Made by a program: the position numbers and the translations under genes
Notes under the pieces: model-generated
What the model was told of the DNA's origin: nothing
Database searches by the model: none
What the model saw: only the letters and a program-made list of their open reading frames with translations
Shown here: one piece after another, positions 10,629 through 21,656 of the stretch
Layout of the letters: every line of letters starts with the position of its first letter
Numbering within the stretch: position 1 is the stretch's first letter
From: Amanita rubescens
Lineage: Eukaryota > Basidiomycota > Agaricomycetes > Agaricales > Amanitaceae
Length of the DNA stretch: 64,000 nucleotides
Direction: 5' to 3'
NCBI GenBank assembly: GCA_015039365.1
Contig: WION01000260.1
Coordinates: 1 to 64,000 of the forward strand

Positions 10629-11766
10629 GGTGGTGATGATGATGGTAAATTGGGGGAGTGGATTTTGACGCTTGACGAGTCATAAGTCTTTTTGCGCGGT
10701 TATTTAAATGATAGAAACGGTCCGATCCGTGCCTCGGCCGATGCGGCCAACCAACGTGACCTACCATCAACCAAACAAATGAGTCACGATTCATATTCAA
10801 GCTTCTTCTCCGTCTTCTACTTGCCAAAACACTCGAATCGAGGGACGTCAGACGTCGCTAAAGTAATAAATTATACCAGAGCTTGCCTCCGTGGTGGTCT
10901 TTGATCGCTTTTTTCCCCCACATGGACACCACATCCCGGCAATTGCGGTCCTTGTTCGCGCTGAGGTGGCATATATCTGCGGTTCCATGCTGCCTTTATG
11001 ACCATACATGCGCGCGATACGCTCTTAAGTACTCAGCTCATGCTTTGGAGGCTCTAATCCTTATCACACGGCCGAACGGCAAAAGCAGGATCATTTTATT
11101 CGACTTAATCCCGTGGAGATATCTTGCGATCTTTAAGATCATAACCTAGCAACTAGCTAAGGAGACAAGCTGTTCCAAGCCGTTGCGAAATGAACGAATC
11201 GAAGGCAAGAAGCCTATCAGTTGGGGAAGCTTCGAAGATTCGCCTACTAGCGCTTAAAGCCCATCAAGATTTGGAGATCGCGTTAGGCTATTCGTACATG
11301 CCTCAAGCATCTGTCTGAGTGCTAGGCGTTGATTGCAACCCAGAATAACTAACTATAATCCGAAACGCATTTCTGGTCAAATATTCGATTTGAATGCTGT
11401 ATTTCCCTCCAACTTGTGGAACCCTAACCCTACACTGAGGTTGCAATGACTTTCGGATAGTAGATGCGACGTACTATGCACTATTCGTCGAGTGACTGTT
11501 CAGCGATCGAGTTTGGCAGGTTGGTTGGAATACATCCAAACCTCAGCTTACGCTACGGGCAAGAACGCGCGCGTGCATCAGAACGGGAATACCGAATTTA
11601 GGTTGGTGCGTGAGGTGTCAACGGACCAAACGAAAACGGTGAGGGCAGTGGCAAAATGTTGGCTACGACACAGGAAATGGAAAGACAGCGGCGGACGAGG
11701 TGTAGGGGTCAATTTGCAATAATTCGATTGAGCAATATGTACATGGCACAGGTAGCGTTGTCCCCA
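10629..11766. other. Intergenic, aminotransferase promoter region
   Basis: About 1.1 kb between two minus-strand genes. A CA/TG-rich stretch (10620-10650) lies at the aminotransferase start. Nothing else is recognisable. Confidence 0.55.
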
Positions 11767-13499
11767 TTATTTCCCTTCTGCAATCAACCTCTCTGGTACC
11801 TCGACCCACTTCCTCCAGCTCTCCACGAACGCAGCAAGCTTCAGCACCCTCAACAACTCTATGATCCGCGCTCCAGCTAACACTCATCTTAAGCCTTTCC
11901 GCCCCTCTTCCCCCTCTTCGGTCCTCCCTCACCCTTCCTCTCTCCACCACCAAAGTAGTACCTCACATCCACCCTCCTCGCCCGCCTCCACATCCCACAC
12001 CCACCTCGCCCGTCCAAGCGCAACAATCGCCACACCTCCCTCTTGCACCAAAACAGGCACTGCATCTTCTCCTCTCCCCACCGCACCAACATTGCTAACG
12101 CTAATCGTCCCCCCACGCTTCGGCATCTCATTCACCGTCAGCTTACAAGGAACCTGCCTGCCAAGATAAGCAACATGTGAGATCCGTGAAGCGAGAGCGT
12201 ATATCGAAGTTTCGTCGACGTGAGTAAGAGTGGGAGTGTAAAGCCCCGTAGGCGTGGAAAGGGCAAGTGAGATATCGGTGTGTGGGCGGAGTGTGAGGGT
12301 CGGTTTTTCCCCTGTTCCGGATCCCTGGCCGGAGTGAGGAGTGAGTGATGCACGGAATATAGGCCATTCCATCATTGCTTTTGAGAGGGTTTTGAGCAAG
12401 ATGGGGAGGTAGGTTAGTTTGGTGTATCGGCTTGATTCGGGTATGTCCGGCGGTGCCGGAGCGGGGTAGAATGCGGATGGGTCGACGATAGGTGGTTTGG
12501 AGGCAGTTGTGGAAGAGTTGGAGGATGTGAGGTAATGTGGGGGTATTGAGGCGTTGAGGATGGGTAGTAGGTTGTATAGAGCGGTTAGATCCAGAGTTGT
12601 TGTATATCCAAAGGTAGGTATTTCCAAGCTCTGTAATTCAGACATTAACATACGTGCTGTGAATGAAGAATGGGGGGGAAATACGCTACCTTGGTCATAG
12701 CCTTCCACATGTTATACCGAGTTCTTCCGAGCTCAACCACAACGTCCGCTGTTGGACTTGGGGGACTCGTTGGTTTCTCTCTCACCTCTTGTTCGTTCAA
12801 CGAGGAGCTGGAACGCGCCAGATACGTTTCAACGTCCACTTTCTCCACTCGTCCGTATTTCCCACTTCCGGGTGCGACGTGGGCGAGGTCTACCCCTGCC
12901 TTACGAGCGAAATGGCGCACAGAAGGCGCCGCGAGGATATCTTCTGCCGTGACATCTGGACGACACGATACAACGTCCGCGACTTGGGATGGGGTATAGT
13001 TTGGGTCGAGGGGATGTAAGCGTCGCGTGGTAGATGGTAGGGGATTCTGGGCAACCTTCTCCTGTACCGGTTGCAATTCCGCTGGCGTCACTGCTTCACC
13101 CTGACCAGCGGTAACCTCCTCGTCCACCTCAATTAAACACAACCCAGCACCAACTTTCGCCACCTGACCTTCATCGACCAAAAGCTGCTTCACAACACCG
13201 TCGAACGGACTCGTAATCTCCACGCTTGCCTTGTCCGATTGCACCTCACACAGAGGTTCGAATGTCTGTACGGTAGATTTCGGACTCACGTTCCTTATAT
13301 ATATGACATTAGCTTTTTTTGGGATATGACTTGTGCTTGCAACTGACCACTTGATAACCTCACATTCTGTTATTCCCTCCCCAATATCAGCCAACTTGAA
13401 CGTGTGCACGACTTTAGCCCATACACCCGGTGTAGAATGGAAAAACCTCGCATTACTGGCGGTCGTTCGACCCACCAAGAACACTCTTCTCGCAAACAT
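11767..13499 (-). CDS. DBT: Branched-chain 2-oxo-acid dehydrogenase E2 (dihydrolipoyl transacylase), C-terminus out of frame
   Basis: The mitochondrial E2 core of the branched-chain keto-acid dehydrogenase, acting directly after the aminotransferase. An N-terminal targeting peptide (MFARRVFLVGR...RFFHS) precedes the lipoyl domain (IGEGITECEVIKW; lipoyl lysine in EVQSDKASVEI), the E1/E3-binding domain (APSVRHFARKAGVDL) and the acyltransferase domain (KAMTKSLEIPTFGYTTT onward). Introns are 13294-13347 and 12631-12689. An in-frame ATG at 13550 would add 17 residues. Near the 3' end the frame is lost between about 11985 and 11900, then resumes as MSVSWSADHRVVEGAE. One extra base at about 11837 is needed to read LAAFVESWRKWVEVPERL to the TAA at 11767-11769. 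The active-site motif reads HRVVEG, with Glu where most E2 enzymes have Asp. Confidence 0.85.
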
Positions 13500-13684
13500 G
13501 TTCGTTCTTGGTCGTCTCGTTGAAACCAAGTTCCTTCCGAGGACACACACATGGTGATTACATAATACAAGATAAGCAGAACATGATTAGATAAGAAAAA
13601 GAGATTTATGATATGTCAACAAATTAGCCTTCTACCTATCGGCGGTCTGTCGGGCTCAAGTCACCTTTCTCAAGTTGCACTACA
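13500..13684. promoter_or_regulatory. Shared head-to-head promoter of E2 and MET2
   Basis: Only 185 bases separate the E2 start (minus strand, 13499) from the MET2 start (13685), so both must use this interval. It is 135 bases if the upstream E2 ATG at 13550 is used. No clear TATA box was seen. Confidence 0.5.
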
Positions 13685-15031
13685 ATGGCCTCCCCTTTGA
13701 CATCGCTGATCGACCAACAATACATTACTCTCCCTTCCTTCACCCTCGACTGCGGAATAACTCTCTCCAACGTCCCAGTCGCCTACAAAACATGGGGTTC
13801 CCTCAACTCAACACGGGATAACGTCATGATCATCTGCCATGCCTTTACAGGTAGCGCCGACGTCGAAGATTGGTGGGGCCCACTGATGGGAAGAGGAAAG
13901 GCTTTCGACGCCGGGAGGTTTTTCATCTTTTGCGCCAACGTATTGGGGTCACCGTATGGCACCGCATCGCCTGTGACTCTCAACTCGGGAACCGGGAAGA
14001 GATACGGGCCGGAGTTTCCGCCTACTACGGTTAGAGATGATGTGAGGGTGCATAAAGCCGTGTTGGATGCACTTGGCGTGAGAGGGGTTGCGGTGGTCAT
14101 TGGCGGGTCTATGGGTGGGATGGCGGTCCTCGAGTGGCCATTGGTGATGCAAGATATGGGGATAAAGAGGGTTGGTGGCGGTGGCGGTGAGTATGTGAAG
14201 AGAATTATCCCGCTGGCGACGAGCGCGAGGCATTCTGCGTGGTGCATTAGCTGGGGAGAGGCGCAGAGACAAAGCATCTACGCGGATCCGGAGTATCGGG
14301 ATGGGTATTATTTCAGGGACCAAGGTGGGGTTGTTTCGGAGAGGCAACCGAAGGTTGGGTTGGCAGCGGCGAGGATGGCAGCGTTGTTGACTTACCGCTC
14401 GAGGGATTCATTTGAAAGCAGGTTTGGACGGCGTTTTGGACGCAACAACCTCCGCGAGATGGGCGTAATGACTCCGCCCCAGTCACCCAAGCTTCTGACG
14501 GTTGAAGAGGCACTCGTACTGCACAACGATGGACACAAGATGGCGGCGCAGGAAACCGACGAATCCGAGCATCGGCAGATATTCTCTGCACAGTCATACT
14601 TGCGTTATCAAGGGGACAAATTCACGTCCAGGTTTGATGCAAACTGTTACATTCATATCACTCGCAAGCTCGATACTCACGATATCGCCAAAGGACGTGC
14701 TTTGCCTTCTGACTCGGCCCTTGCAGAAGTGTTGTCCACCCTCCCACCTGCCCTCGTCATCAGCATTGCCACCGATGGCCTATTCACAACTTCAGAACAG
14801 CGGATCCTCTCTGACCATATACCACATTCCGAATTGGTGATTATTCCATCTGAAGACGGCCACGATGGATTTTTGCTCGAGTTTGAGAGGATAAACGAGT
14901 ACGTGTTGAAGTTTCTCAAGAAGGAATTTCCAGAGTATTATGAGAAAGCGGAGGAAGAAATGGAAGGAGACTTTGGAATCAAAAAGACGAGCGTGTTTGG
15001 TGAAGCTGAAGTGGACGTGGCAAACTGGTAA
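13685..15031 (+). CDS. MET2: Homoserine O-acetyltransferase
   Basis: Acetylates L-homoserine with acetyl-CoA, the committed step towards methionine. A single exon of 448 residues, an alpha/beta-hydrolase of normal length for fungal MET2. Visible motifs: CHAFTGSADVEDWW (oxyanion-hole region), ANVLGSPYGTASP, the nucleophile elbow VIGGSMGGMAVLEWP, TSARHSAWCISWGEAQR, the acid-residue region ISIATDGLFTTSEQ and the catalytic histidine in EDGHDGFLLEF. It is divergent from the branched-chain E2 gene and ends 50 bases before the dehydrogenase on the same strand. Intact. The assignment relies on the full motif set, which separates it from serine O-acetyltransferases of the same fold only by overall resemblance. 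Confidence 0.93.
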   Translation: MASPLTSLIDQQYITLPSFTLDCGITLSNVPVAYKTWGSLNSTRDNVMIICHAFTGSADVEDWWGPLMGRGKAFDAGRFFIFCANVLGSPYGTASPVTLNSGTGKRYGPEFPPTTVRDDVRVHKAVLDALGVRGVAVVIGGSMGGMAVLEWPLVMQDMGIKRVGGGGGEYVKRIIPLATSARHSAWCISWGEAQRQSIYADPEYRDGYYFRDQGGVVSERQPKVGLAAARMAALLTYRSRDSFESRFGRRFGRNNLREMGVMTPPQSPKLLTVEEALVLHNDGHKMAAQETDESEHRQIFSAQSYLRYQGDKFTSRFDANCYIHITRKLDTHDIAKGRALPSDSALAEVLSTLPPALVISIATDGLFTTSEQRILSDHIPHSELVIIPSEDGHDGFLLEFERINEYVLKFLKKEFPEYYEKAEEEMEGDFGIKKTSVFGEAEVDVANW

Positions 15032-15081
15032 CCTGAGCGCCGCCGCAGATAGTTAGATATATCGATTCTTCTCCTATTCAT

Positions 15082-16192
15082 ATGACCCTGATGCAAACAA
15101 TCCACGATTTTGCTCTTACTCACAAGTCGTACACCACAACTGGCACTCTACTCGCCAGTCTTGTCCTTTATTATCTTATCAAAAGGAAAGCCCACCGCTC
15201 ATCTCTCGTACCGCCCAAGAACGAGCGCGTACTAATCCTAGGCGCGACGAGCGGTATTGGTCAAAGTATTGCTTTTCAATACGCACAACGTGGTGCCAGC
15301 GTGTGTATTGTTGGACGACGCCAAGGGTTGGTGGACGACGTAACTGCCAAATGCAGTGAAAAATCCAAGAAAACGTGTCTTGGGGTGTGTGCCGATTTCA
15401 CTGATGCGGACGGGCTGTTGCGCATTCGGGACGTTATCGAGAAAGGTTCGTCGTTTTGGTTTCATTCAAGCACAGTTTCATGAACATTCTCTTGATACTA
15501 GAATGGGGAGGTTTGGACACCCTGACCATCGTAGCCGGCGTATCAGCGCTGTTGCCCATCATGGACGTTGCACAAGTTCCCAACGTTACCGGGCATAATC
15601 CAGATCGCTCAAGCCGTGGACCATCAAAAGAAGGGATAGAACGAACTAAGAATGTCGCCAACAACGCCCTCAATGGCAATTACATCGGCCCACTCGTCTC
15701 GGCCGTCACATTCGTGCGTAACTCACCAGCACTCTTCTGCCTAGCAATCGATACTAATCACAGAGCGAAACGTAGATCCCGCTCCTTCAACGAACCTCTC
15801 GCGCCCCTTCCATCGCCCTCATCTCCTCCCTCGCAGCCGTCGTCCCCGCTCCAACCCGCGCTCTGTACGGGTCTACCAAATCTGCATGTCTCGTCCTGTT
15901 TCAATCTCTCTCTATTGAACACCCGCTCATCTCATTCACACACATTCTTCCGTCTACCGTGGAAGGCGACTTTCGCGCTGGTGCCGTCGATGGGGGTGCA
16001 GTGAAGGAGAAAGACCCGAATAAGTACGGCCTGAAGAAGGGAGATGTGGCGAAGAGGTGCATACGTGCCGTTGACTGTGGAGAAAAGACGGTGTTTATGC
16101 CTGGCTTGGCGAGAGCGGCGATGTGGATCTATTGGCTGCTCCCCGGTGTCGCGGAGCGATTTGCGAGGAGGAAGTATAATTTCCAAATTTAG
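15082..16192 (+). CDS. Membrane-anchored short-chain dehydrogenase/reductase (3-ketosphinganine reductase-like)
   Basis: Exons 15082-15445, 15502-15713 and 15776-16192 join in phase to 330 residues. An N-terminal membrane anchor (TLLASLVLYYLIKRK) precedes a Rossmann NAD(P) motif (VLILGATSGIGQSIAFQYA), an arginine that favours NADPH (VGRR), a catalytic serine region (ALISSLAAVV) and the active-site YGSTK. The C-terminus has a second hydrophobic segment (MWIYWLLPGVAERFARR). Length, anchor and tail fit ER-bound SDRs of the KDSR/TSC10 and 11-beta-HSD-like group. Sphingoid-base synthesis is the likeliest role but is not proven. It converges on a secreted-protein gene of the minus strand and their 3' ends nearly meet. 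Confidence 0.82.
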
Positions 16193-16334
16193 GCTCCGTC
16201 AAGCTGATCCAAAAAAAGTTGAGAATGTATTTCTGTGCACAGCCAAAGCGCGCTCCATGTACGCAAATACAAGATATGAATAAAATCATCAAGGACTCGA
16301 TCCTTCTCATGTCCCTTTCTTTTTTGCCTTCTGT

Positions 16335-16929
16335 TCAAAGTGACTTCAATTTGAGGGCTTAGAGACTGCATATGGCTTATTACCTTGACTTTTCCTTTTT
16401 TTGTACCCGATTTCCCTGCTTGAGGACCCGTAGTCCCCTGTTGGTGCTTTGATTTGTGGTACAGGATTAGTTGTCTAGAGAGAAAAAAGAGAAGAGCGGC
16501 GCGTACAAGGGGCGGAAGTTTCGAGTTTTCGTCGTATTCCTTCCACGAAAAGAAATGGTCTCCACCTGAGTCAGAGCTTGGATGTAGAGGACTTGGCGGC
16601 GGTGTCTTCCGATTGTTAGCATCACCCTCAGATTCCTGAGCCCGCCAATCATGGGTATTTGGGTCAAACTGGTGGGACTAAATTGGAAATTCGTCACAAG
16701 CTTGCGGGAAAAAAAAGTGACGACTTACGGGTGGTTCATCCAACTGTTGCGATGAGCCTCGACGGGTCAACGGTGGTACCGACAGCTGAGAACGATACGC
16801 GAGCCTGGGATACAGATTTAATTCTCCATTGAGATTTGATCGCTTGATATAAAGGCGACCTTGCGCCTTGTCCAGCACTGCGCACAACAATGCAGCGATA
16901 ACGACGATGAATCGATTCGAGAAGAGCAT
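16335..16929 (-). CDS. Secreted protein distantly related to the array, 3' end uncertain
   Basis: The start at 16929 gives a signal peptide (MLFSNRFIVVIAALLCAVL then DKAQG) followed by RLYIKRSNLNGELNLYPRL. Exons 16929-16729 and 16677-16507 join in phase 0, then probably an exon from 16446. The middle is Ser/Pro-rich (KTPPPSPLHPSSDSGGDH) and the end is Lys/Gly-rich (GKSGTKKGK), the same order as in the array genes, but cysteine pairs are lacking. A variant of the array promoter box lies 79 bases upstream (17008-17018). The stop is uncertain: a spliced end at about 16335 is my choice; unspliced, the frame runs to 16189 and overlaps the dehydrogenase stop. Confidence 0.45.
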
Positions 16930-17007
16930 AATAAAATGATATGAGTGAGCGGCGACCAGCGTTGCTTAGGGATGCAACTGTTGATCCTACCTGTTTTATA
17001 CGGGCCA

Positions 17008-17018
17008 TGTTGCCCGAG
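17008..17018 (-). promoter_or_regulatory. Variant array promoter box
   Basis: TGTTGCCCGAG on the plus strand, 79 bases from the start codon at 16929. It matches the box found upstream of every array gene at 10 of 11 positions. Confidence 0.5.
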
Positions 17019-17652
17019 GCCCCACACAACCTGATGATCATGATGATATGACCGCGATGCTGTGATTGCCGAGCGCCGGCTTCCCCGGCGACTCCTCACT
17101 GCTCGGCATGTATATTCGCTGCACCCGCGTGGAAGTCACCTTCAACGGGGGCTTGGAGACACGCACCTGGGACGGCGACTGGGAGAGAAGAGATAGGGCG
17201 ATGAAAAAAGGGCTAGGGGAGATCGAGAAATGCCCAACCTCTTCGCTGCAACTTCGGAGTCCCTGCGTATACAATTTGATATGAGGCGCAACGACCTTTA
17301 ATGTGTCGAGTCCTCCCCGTGAGATGCGAGGTGCCCAGGCTCTTGGGTTGCTCTGAGCGGTTGACGGAGCAGGACAAGCACCCAATGGTCGGGACTCCCG
17401 GAACGGCATGCACACACATGATGCGTGTCGATTTGAAAATCCCACTCGTCGCGGATATTCAATGATGAAACTTGCGAGCCACGTCTTACCCTCACTAGTA
17501 TGCGGGATGGTTTGGGTGGGAGCTATGATGATGGTAATTGGTAATCAAGGGCGTCCAGTGAGCGCCAGCTAAGACATGATGAACATAATCGTTTAGCCCT
17601 ATAACTGCTTTTTATGTAGATTTGTTAAACGTATTAATTCTCATCAGATACA
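17019..17652. other. Intergenic within the array
   Basis: Spacer between the diverged secreted gene and the first full array gene. The open frames in it have no signal peptide or module motif. Confidence 0.5.
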
Positions 17653-19050
17653 TCACTGGGGTGGTTTCGGGCGGCGCCTGGGCCCCGACGGTGAGACGCA
17701 ATCCTCTGGCACCTTGAACACTTGGTGTCCCGCGCCCACCTTCACCATCTCTGCCTCTTTTCCTGGTGTAGAAGTATGGATTTGATAAGTGGAAACTGGC
17801 GATGACAAAGGACGGCATATTACCAGTGTTCAGCACGCATTTGATGTAGTCTTTGATACATAATGGAAGTGCTACGCGGCGCGATAACCTGCAGTAATCA
17901 AAGCGCTGATTCAAAAAATTCGCCGACTGTTGCGGTTTCCATTGGAGTCAAGGGATTTAGAAACAAAAGAAGGAAAAACGACGCACGAGCCTAGCGCCGC
18001 CGCGGCCTTGACAAGGATAGGTTAGTAATTATGTGAAGAATTGTCTTGGTCACTGAAGGAATTGGTGAGTATGACTTCTTACCTTTGCGTTTTCCCTGCT
18101 CTTCCCACTCGTTTCTCAATTTGATGTTTGGGATGCACCTTTGAATACATGCCACAGGCGGGTGCAAGAACTGACTACAGGTGTCAATGCAATAGTCTAT
18201 AAATTCTTGGGGCTGTCGCTGTTATAATTTAAGATTCAGCCGTTCAGAGACAAAAAATCGATCGTACAACATCGTCTTGTTCAGGCGGGGCTACTACTGG
18301 TGAAGTAAAGTTGATGAGTAAGAATGGTGGTGACGATAACAATGTATAGCATCCTAATTACCTTGGCCTTTCGCCAACTCGTCCAACTTCATGATTGTCG
18401 GGTCATTGACGCATACTTGCTCACAAACGACATATAACTTTACACAGTGCTTTTTGCCTTTGCACCATGCTTTACATGTCTTTGCAGTTTCAATTTGAGG
18501 GTTAGCCACTGAGAGATGAGGAAGAGCCCTCAAGACAGATTCCGGGAGTGGAACATGGTCCGGGGGAACTGGCGATGAAGCACGGTCTTTGTGAGGCGGT
18601 GGAGGTGTTGAAGCACCACCGTGTCCTGGTGAAGGAGAACGTGGTGGTGATAGGGAACTTTGTAGATTATTATCATGAAACGAGGCTAGCGCTGCTGCTC
18701 CGTGGCCAGCCTGAGCCACAATAAGCTTGTGATGTTCATTTGACGGGTGATCCACACAATCCGTTATGCACCTGAGCACCACCTCGTGGTCCAAGCTTAG
18801 GTAGTAATACTCCGCGCTACATAATTTTTCACACTCCTAAGTTAGTATTTCAATTTGAGACCCAATCAATTCAGCGGCGAAAGATGCGGCATACCTCTTT
18901 CATTGTCAAAGTTCGACGGGATAGCGGTAGCTCAGATTGGGATGCGAGGCTGGTGTATGGATTCGGGTAGGAACAAGCGTGCACTTTTTCCAGCGCCGCG
19001 CACCACAGCGCAACAAGAACGAGGATGAATGTGAAAGGAGGGGAAAGCAT
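17653..19050 (-). CDS. Secreted multi-hairpin cysteine protein, array copy D (intact)
   Basis: Exons on the minus strand are 19050-18895, 18836-18362, 18205-18083, 18006-17987, 17926-17824 and 17762-17653. All phases agree and give 328 residues. A signal peptide (MLSPPFTFILVLVALWCAAL, cleaved near KVHA|C) is followed by module 1 (CEKLC, 18 residues, CITDC), a Ser/Pro/His linker (SPPRSPSPGHGGASTPPPPH), module 2 (CKAWC, 12 residues, CEQVC), module 3 (EFIDYCIDTC, 9 residues, CIQRC), a tiny exon (GRGGARL), a three-cysteine module 4 (FDYC...LC...KC) and a tail ending RRRPKPPQ. C-x3-C pairs on two predicted helices resemble alpha-hairpinin-like folds; no homologous family is known to me. Uniquely here, the intron before module 2 has lost its donor and is read in frame. 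Promoter box at 19111. Confidence 0.75.
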
Positions 19051-19110
19051 CAGGGTAGCGACCAGCGCTACCAGCTTGGTGTCCCTTTTATGTTGGAACG
19101 CTGGCCGCCG

Positions 19111-19121
19111 TGTTGCCCGAA
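19111..19121 (-). promoter_or_regulatory. Array promoter box of copy D
   Basis: TGTTGCCCGAA (plus strand), 61 bases upstream of the start codon at 19050, inside a wider conserved GGCCGCCG...ACGGCC context. Confidence 0.6.
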
Positions 19122-19493
19122 CGGCCTGATACGATCACTTGGAGATTGGCTGTGTGTAAGCTAGTTTCGGAACGAGGCCTCAGTAGTGAGATGGCGATCC
19201 CTTGGTGGTGGTTGTGGACATCGCGCGCGGTTACGATTTGGACATAACTAAGACTACGTCTGAAACACCATTCCCAGGATCGCCTTGGATGGCGCTTAGC
19301 TCCCCACTGGTCCAAAGTGCGTAATAGTTGAGAAGAGCATGTTGTCCGGCCCATGAGTAATGGTGGTCGGGCGTCTAGTGAGTACTACAAGCTAAGACAT
19401 GCCATAACTACAAGAAGATAATCGTTAACTTGTCCCCACAACTGCTTTCTACATATTTGTTCTCGTCAGAAACGCCTAACTTGACCTGAGACA
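19122..19493. other. Conserved array spacer
   Basis: Resembles 22670-22990: both contain CGGAACGAGGCCTCAG and TGCGTAATAGTTGAGAAGA followed by CATGTTGTCCGG. It is a repeated intergenic segment of the duplication unit and holds no gene. Confidence 0.5.
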
Positions 19494-21298
19494 TCATTGG
19501 GGTGGTTTCAACTTCATTTTTTTCGGCGGCCTCGGGTTTTCGCCTATGGGCGATTCCCTCCCCCGCTTATTTTGCGGTCCTGGTGAAGAAGTATGGTGTT
19601 GATAAGTGGAGACTGGCGATGACAAAGGATGGCCTCTTACCAGGATTGTCCCGCACGCCATCAGCGTAGCTTTCTGCACATGGTCGAAACGGCTTTTTTT
19701 TTTCCTGCAGTTATCAAGGTGCAGATTCACAAGTTTCGCCGACTATTGCGGTTCCCACTTGGAGTCAAGGCATTTAGAAACAAAGGAAAGAAAAAACGAC
19801 TTACGAACTCGGGCCCGGCGGCTTGATGAGGAGAGGTTAGTAATGAAGCGAAGAATTGTCCTGAAGGAACTAGTGAGTAGCATAGCCTCTTACCTTTGTG
19901 TTTCTTTTGCTTTTCCCATTCGGTTCTCAATTCGGTGCTTGCGATGCACCTTGGCGTACATGTCGAAGGGGGGTACAAATACAAATCACAGGTGTCAATG
20001 CAATAGTCAATAAATTCTTTGGGCTGTTGCTGCTTTAATTTGAGGTTCAGCCGTTCAGAGACAAAAAATGCGACCATACAACATCCTCTTGTTGAGGCGG
20101 GGCTAGTGGTGAAGTTGATGAGTGAGAATGGCGGTGACAATAACAGTGTGTGGCATCCTAATTACCTTTGCTTCTCGTCATCTCGTCCAACTTCATGATT
20201 GGCGGGTCATCGAGGCATACTGACTCACAAAGCCCATGCAATTTTATACGGCGCCTACGATCGGCGAATGTGCACCATGCTTTACATCTCTCTGCAGTCT
20301 CAATTTGAGGGTTAGCCACTGAGAGACGAGGAAAAGGGTTGAACGTACATCCTTCAAGATAGATTCCGGGAGTGGAACAGGGTTCGGGAGAACTGGCAAT
20401 GAAGCACGGTCTCCGTGAGGTGGTGGAGGTGTTGAAGCACCACCGTGTGCCACTGGTGAATGAGAACGTGGCGGTGATGGGGAATGTAGATTATCATCAT
20501 GAGACGAGGCTAGGGTGATTTAGATCATTTGATGAGCTGACACATTGATTTATGCATTCGCCCTCAAGTGGGCGCCCACTTCGTACAAGATAACAAGGTG
20601 GGGGTACGTCATCTCACATAACTCTTTACACTTCTCCCTAATCTGGTCGTATTTCAATCCGAGATTCATCAATTCGTGACGAAAGATACGGCATACCTCC
20701 GACTCTGTCAAAGTTCGACGGATAGCCATAGCTCAAATGGGGATGCAAGGTTGGTGTATGGATTCGGGTTAGGACAAGCGTGCACTTTTTCCAGCGCTGT
20801 GGCACGACAGCGCAACAAGAACGAGGATGAATGTTAACGGAGGGGAAAGTCATCAGGGGTAGTGCACACTAGCAAAGGGTAGCAATCAGCGTTGCTTGGG
20901 GTCCCTTTATATATCTAGCGCTGCTGCTCCAGACGCAGTGATAAACGGATGCCAAGGGTGATTTAGATCATTTGATGAGCTGACACATTGATTTATGCAT
21001 TCGCCCATCAAGTGGGCGCCCACTTCGTACAAGATAACAAGGTGGGGGTACGTCATCTCACATAACTCTTTACACTTCTCCCTAATCTGGTCGTATTTCA
21101 ATCCGAGATTCAATCAATTCAGTGACGAAAGATACGGCATACCTCCGACTCTGTCAAAGTTCGACGGGATAGCCATAGCTCAAATGGGGATGCAAGGTTG
21201 GTGTATGGATTCGGGTTAGGACAAGCGTGCACTTTTTCCAGCGCTGTGCACGACAGCGCAACAAGAACGAGGATGAATGTTAACGGAGGGGAAAGCAT
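19494..21298 (-). CDS. Secreted multi-hairpin cysteine protein, array copy E (frame broken by likely assembly errors)
   Basis: Same design as copy B. Exon 1 (21298-21143) encodes MLSPPLTFILVLVALSCTAL with cleavage near HA|C. Exon 2 begins at 21086 (IREKCKELC...GECINQC) and must jump over a false-looking ~410-bp duplicate (about 20513-20925) to continue at 20512 with the Pro-rich linker to 20349. Then come module 2 (20289-20166: RCKAWC...GLCESVC), module 3 (20016-19894: EFIDYCIDTC...STCTPRC), a short exon (19821-19805), module 4 (19742-19641) and the tail (19579-19494, ending KKMKLKPPQ). Module 4 loses frame in a run of ten A; eleven would restore it. Without the duplicate and the A-run error the gene would be complete. 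Confidence 0.6.
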
Positions 21299-21350
21299 CA
21301 GGGTAGTGCCACTAGCAAAGGGTAGCAATCAGCGTTGCTTGGGGTCCCTT
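20513..21350. repeat. Near-identical tandem duplicate of the copy-E 5' part
   Basis: Bases about 20513-20909 repeat about 20956-21350. The two differ almost only by single-base gains or losses (GCCCTCAAG/GCCCATCAAG, GACGGAT/GACGGGAT, GTGGCACG/GTGCACG, AGTCATC/AGCATC). Natural duplicates usually show mostly substitutions, so an unmerged contig overlap or long-read artefact is likely. The join occurs at a CTAG shared by both flanks. Confidence 0.7.
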
Positions 21351-21377
21351 TATATATAATTACCAGAACACTGGCCG

Positions 21378-21388
21378 TGTTACCCGAA
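21378..21388 (-). promoter_or_regulatory. Array promoter box of copy E
   Basis: TGTTACCCGAA, 80 bases upstream of the start codon at 21298. A TTTATATATAA run lies between box and gene. Confidence 0.6.
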
Positions 21389-21656
21389 CGACCTGATATA
21401 TGACAAGATTAAGTTGACTGTGTATGGCTAGAGCTATAACCTAACAACCAATCCATGTATAATCGTTTGACCCCACGACATTCATTTTTTTTGAGCGTCG
21501 CTTTCGATGCAAGACCTATCGGTTGACGCAACGCATGAGGTCCGAGGCTGCGCTCATGCCTAAGGCATGATCATCTGGCGTCCCCGCCGGCAGGCTTAAT
21601 AGCACGCAGTCTTTTCGAGCTCTGCTTCGCATTTCTCGGATCGTCTTGTCCTGTTT

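Noticed and set aside
13950..14350. Histidine/proline-rich minus-strand frame in MET2
   Set aside because: Shadow of the intact MET2 coding sequence.
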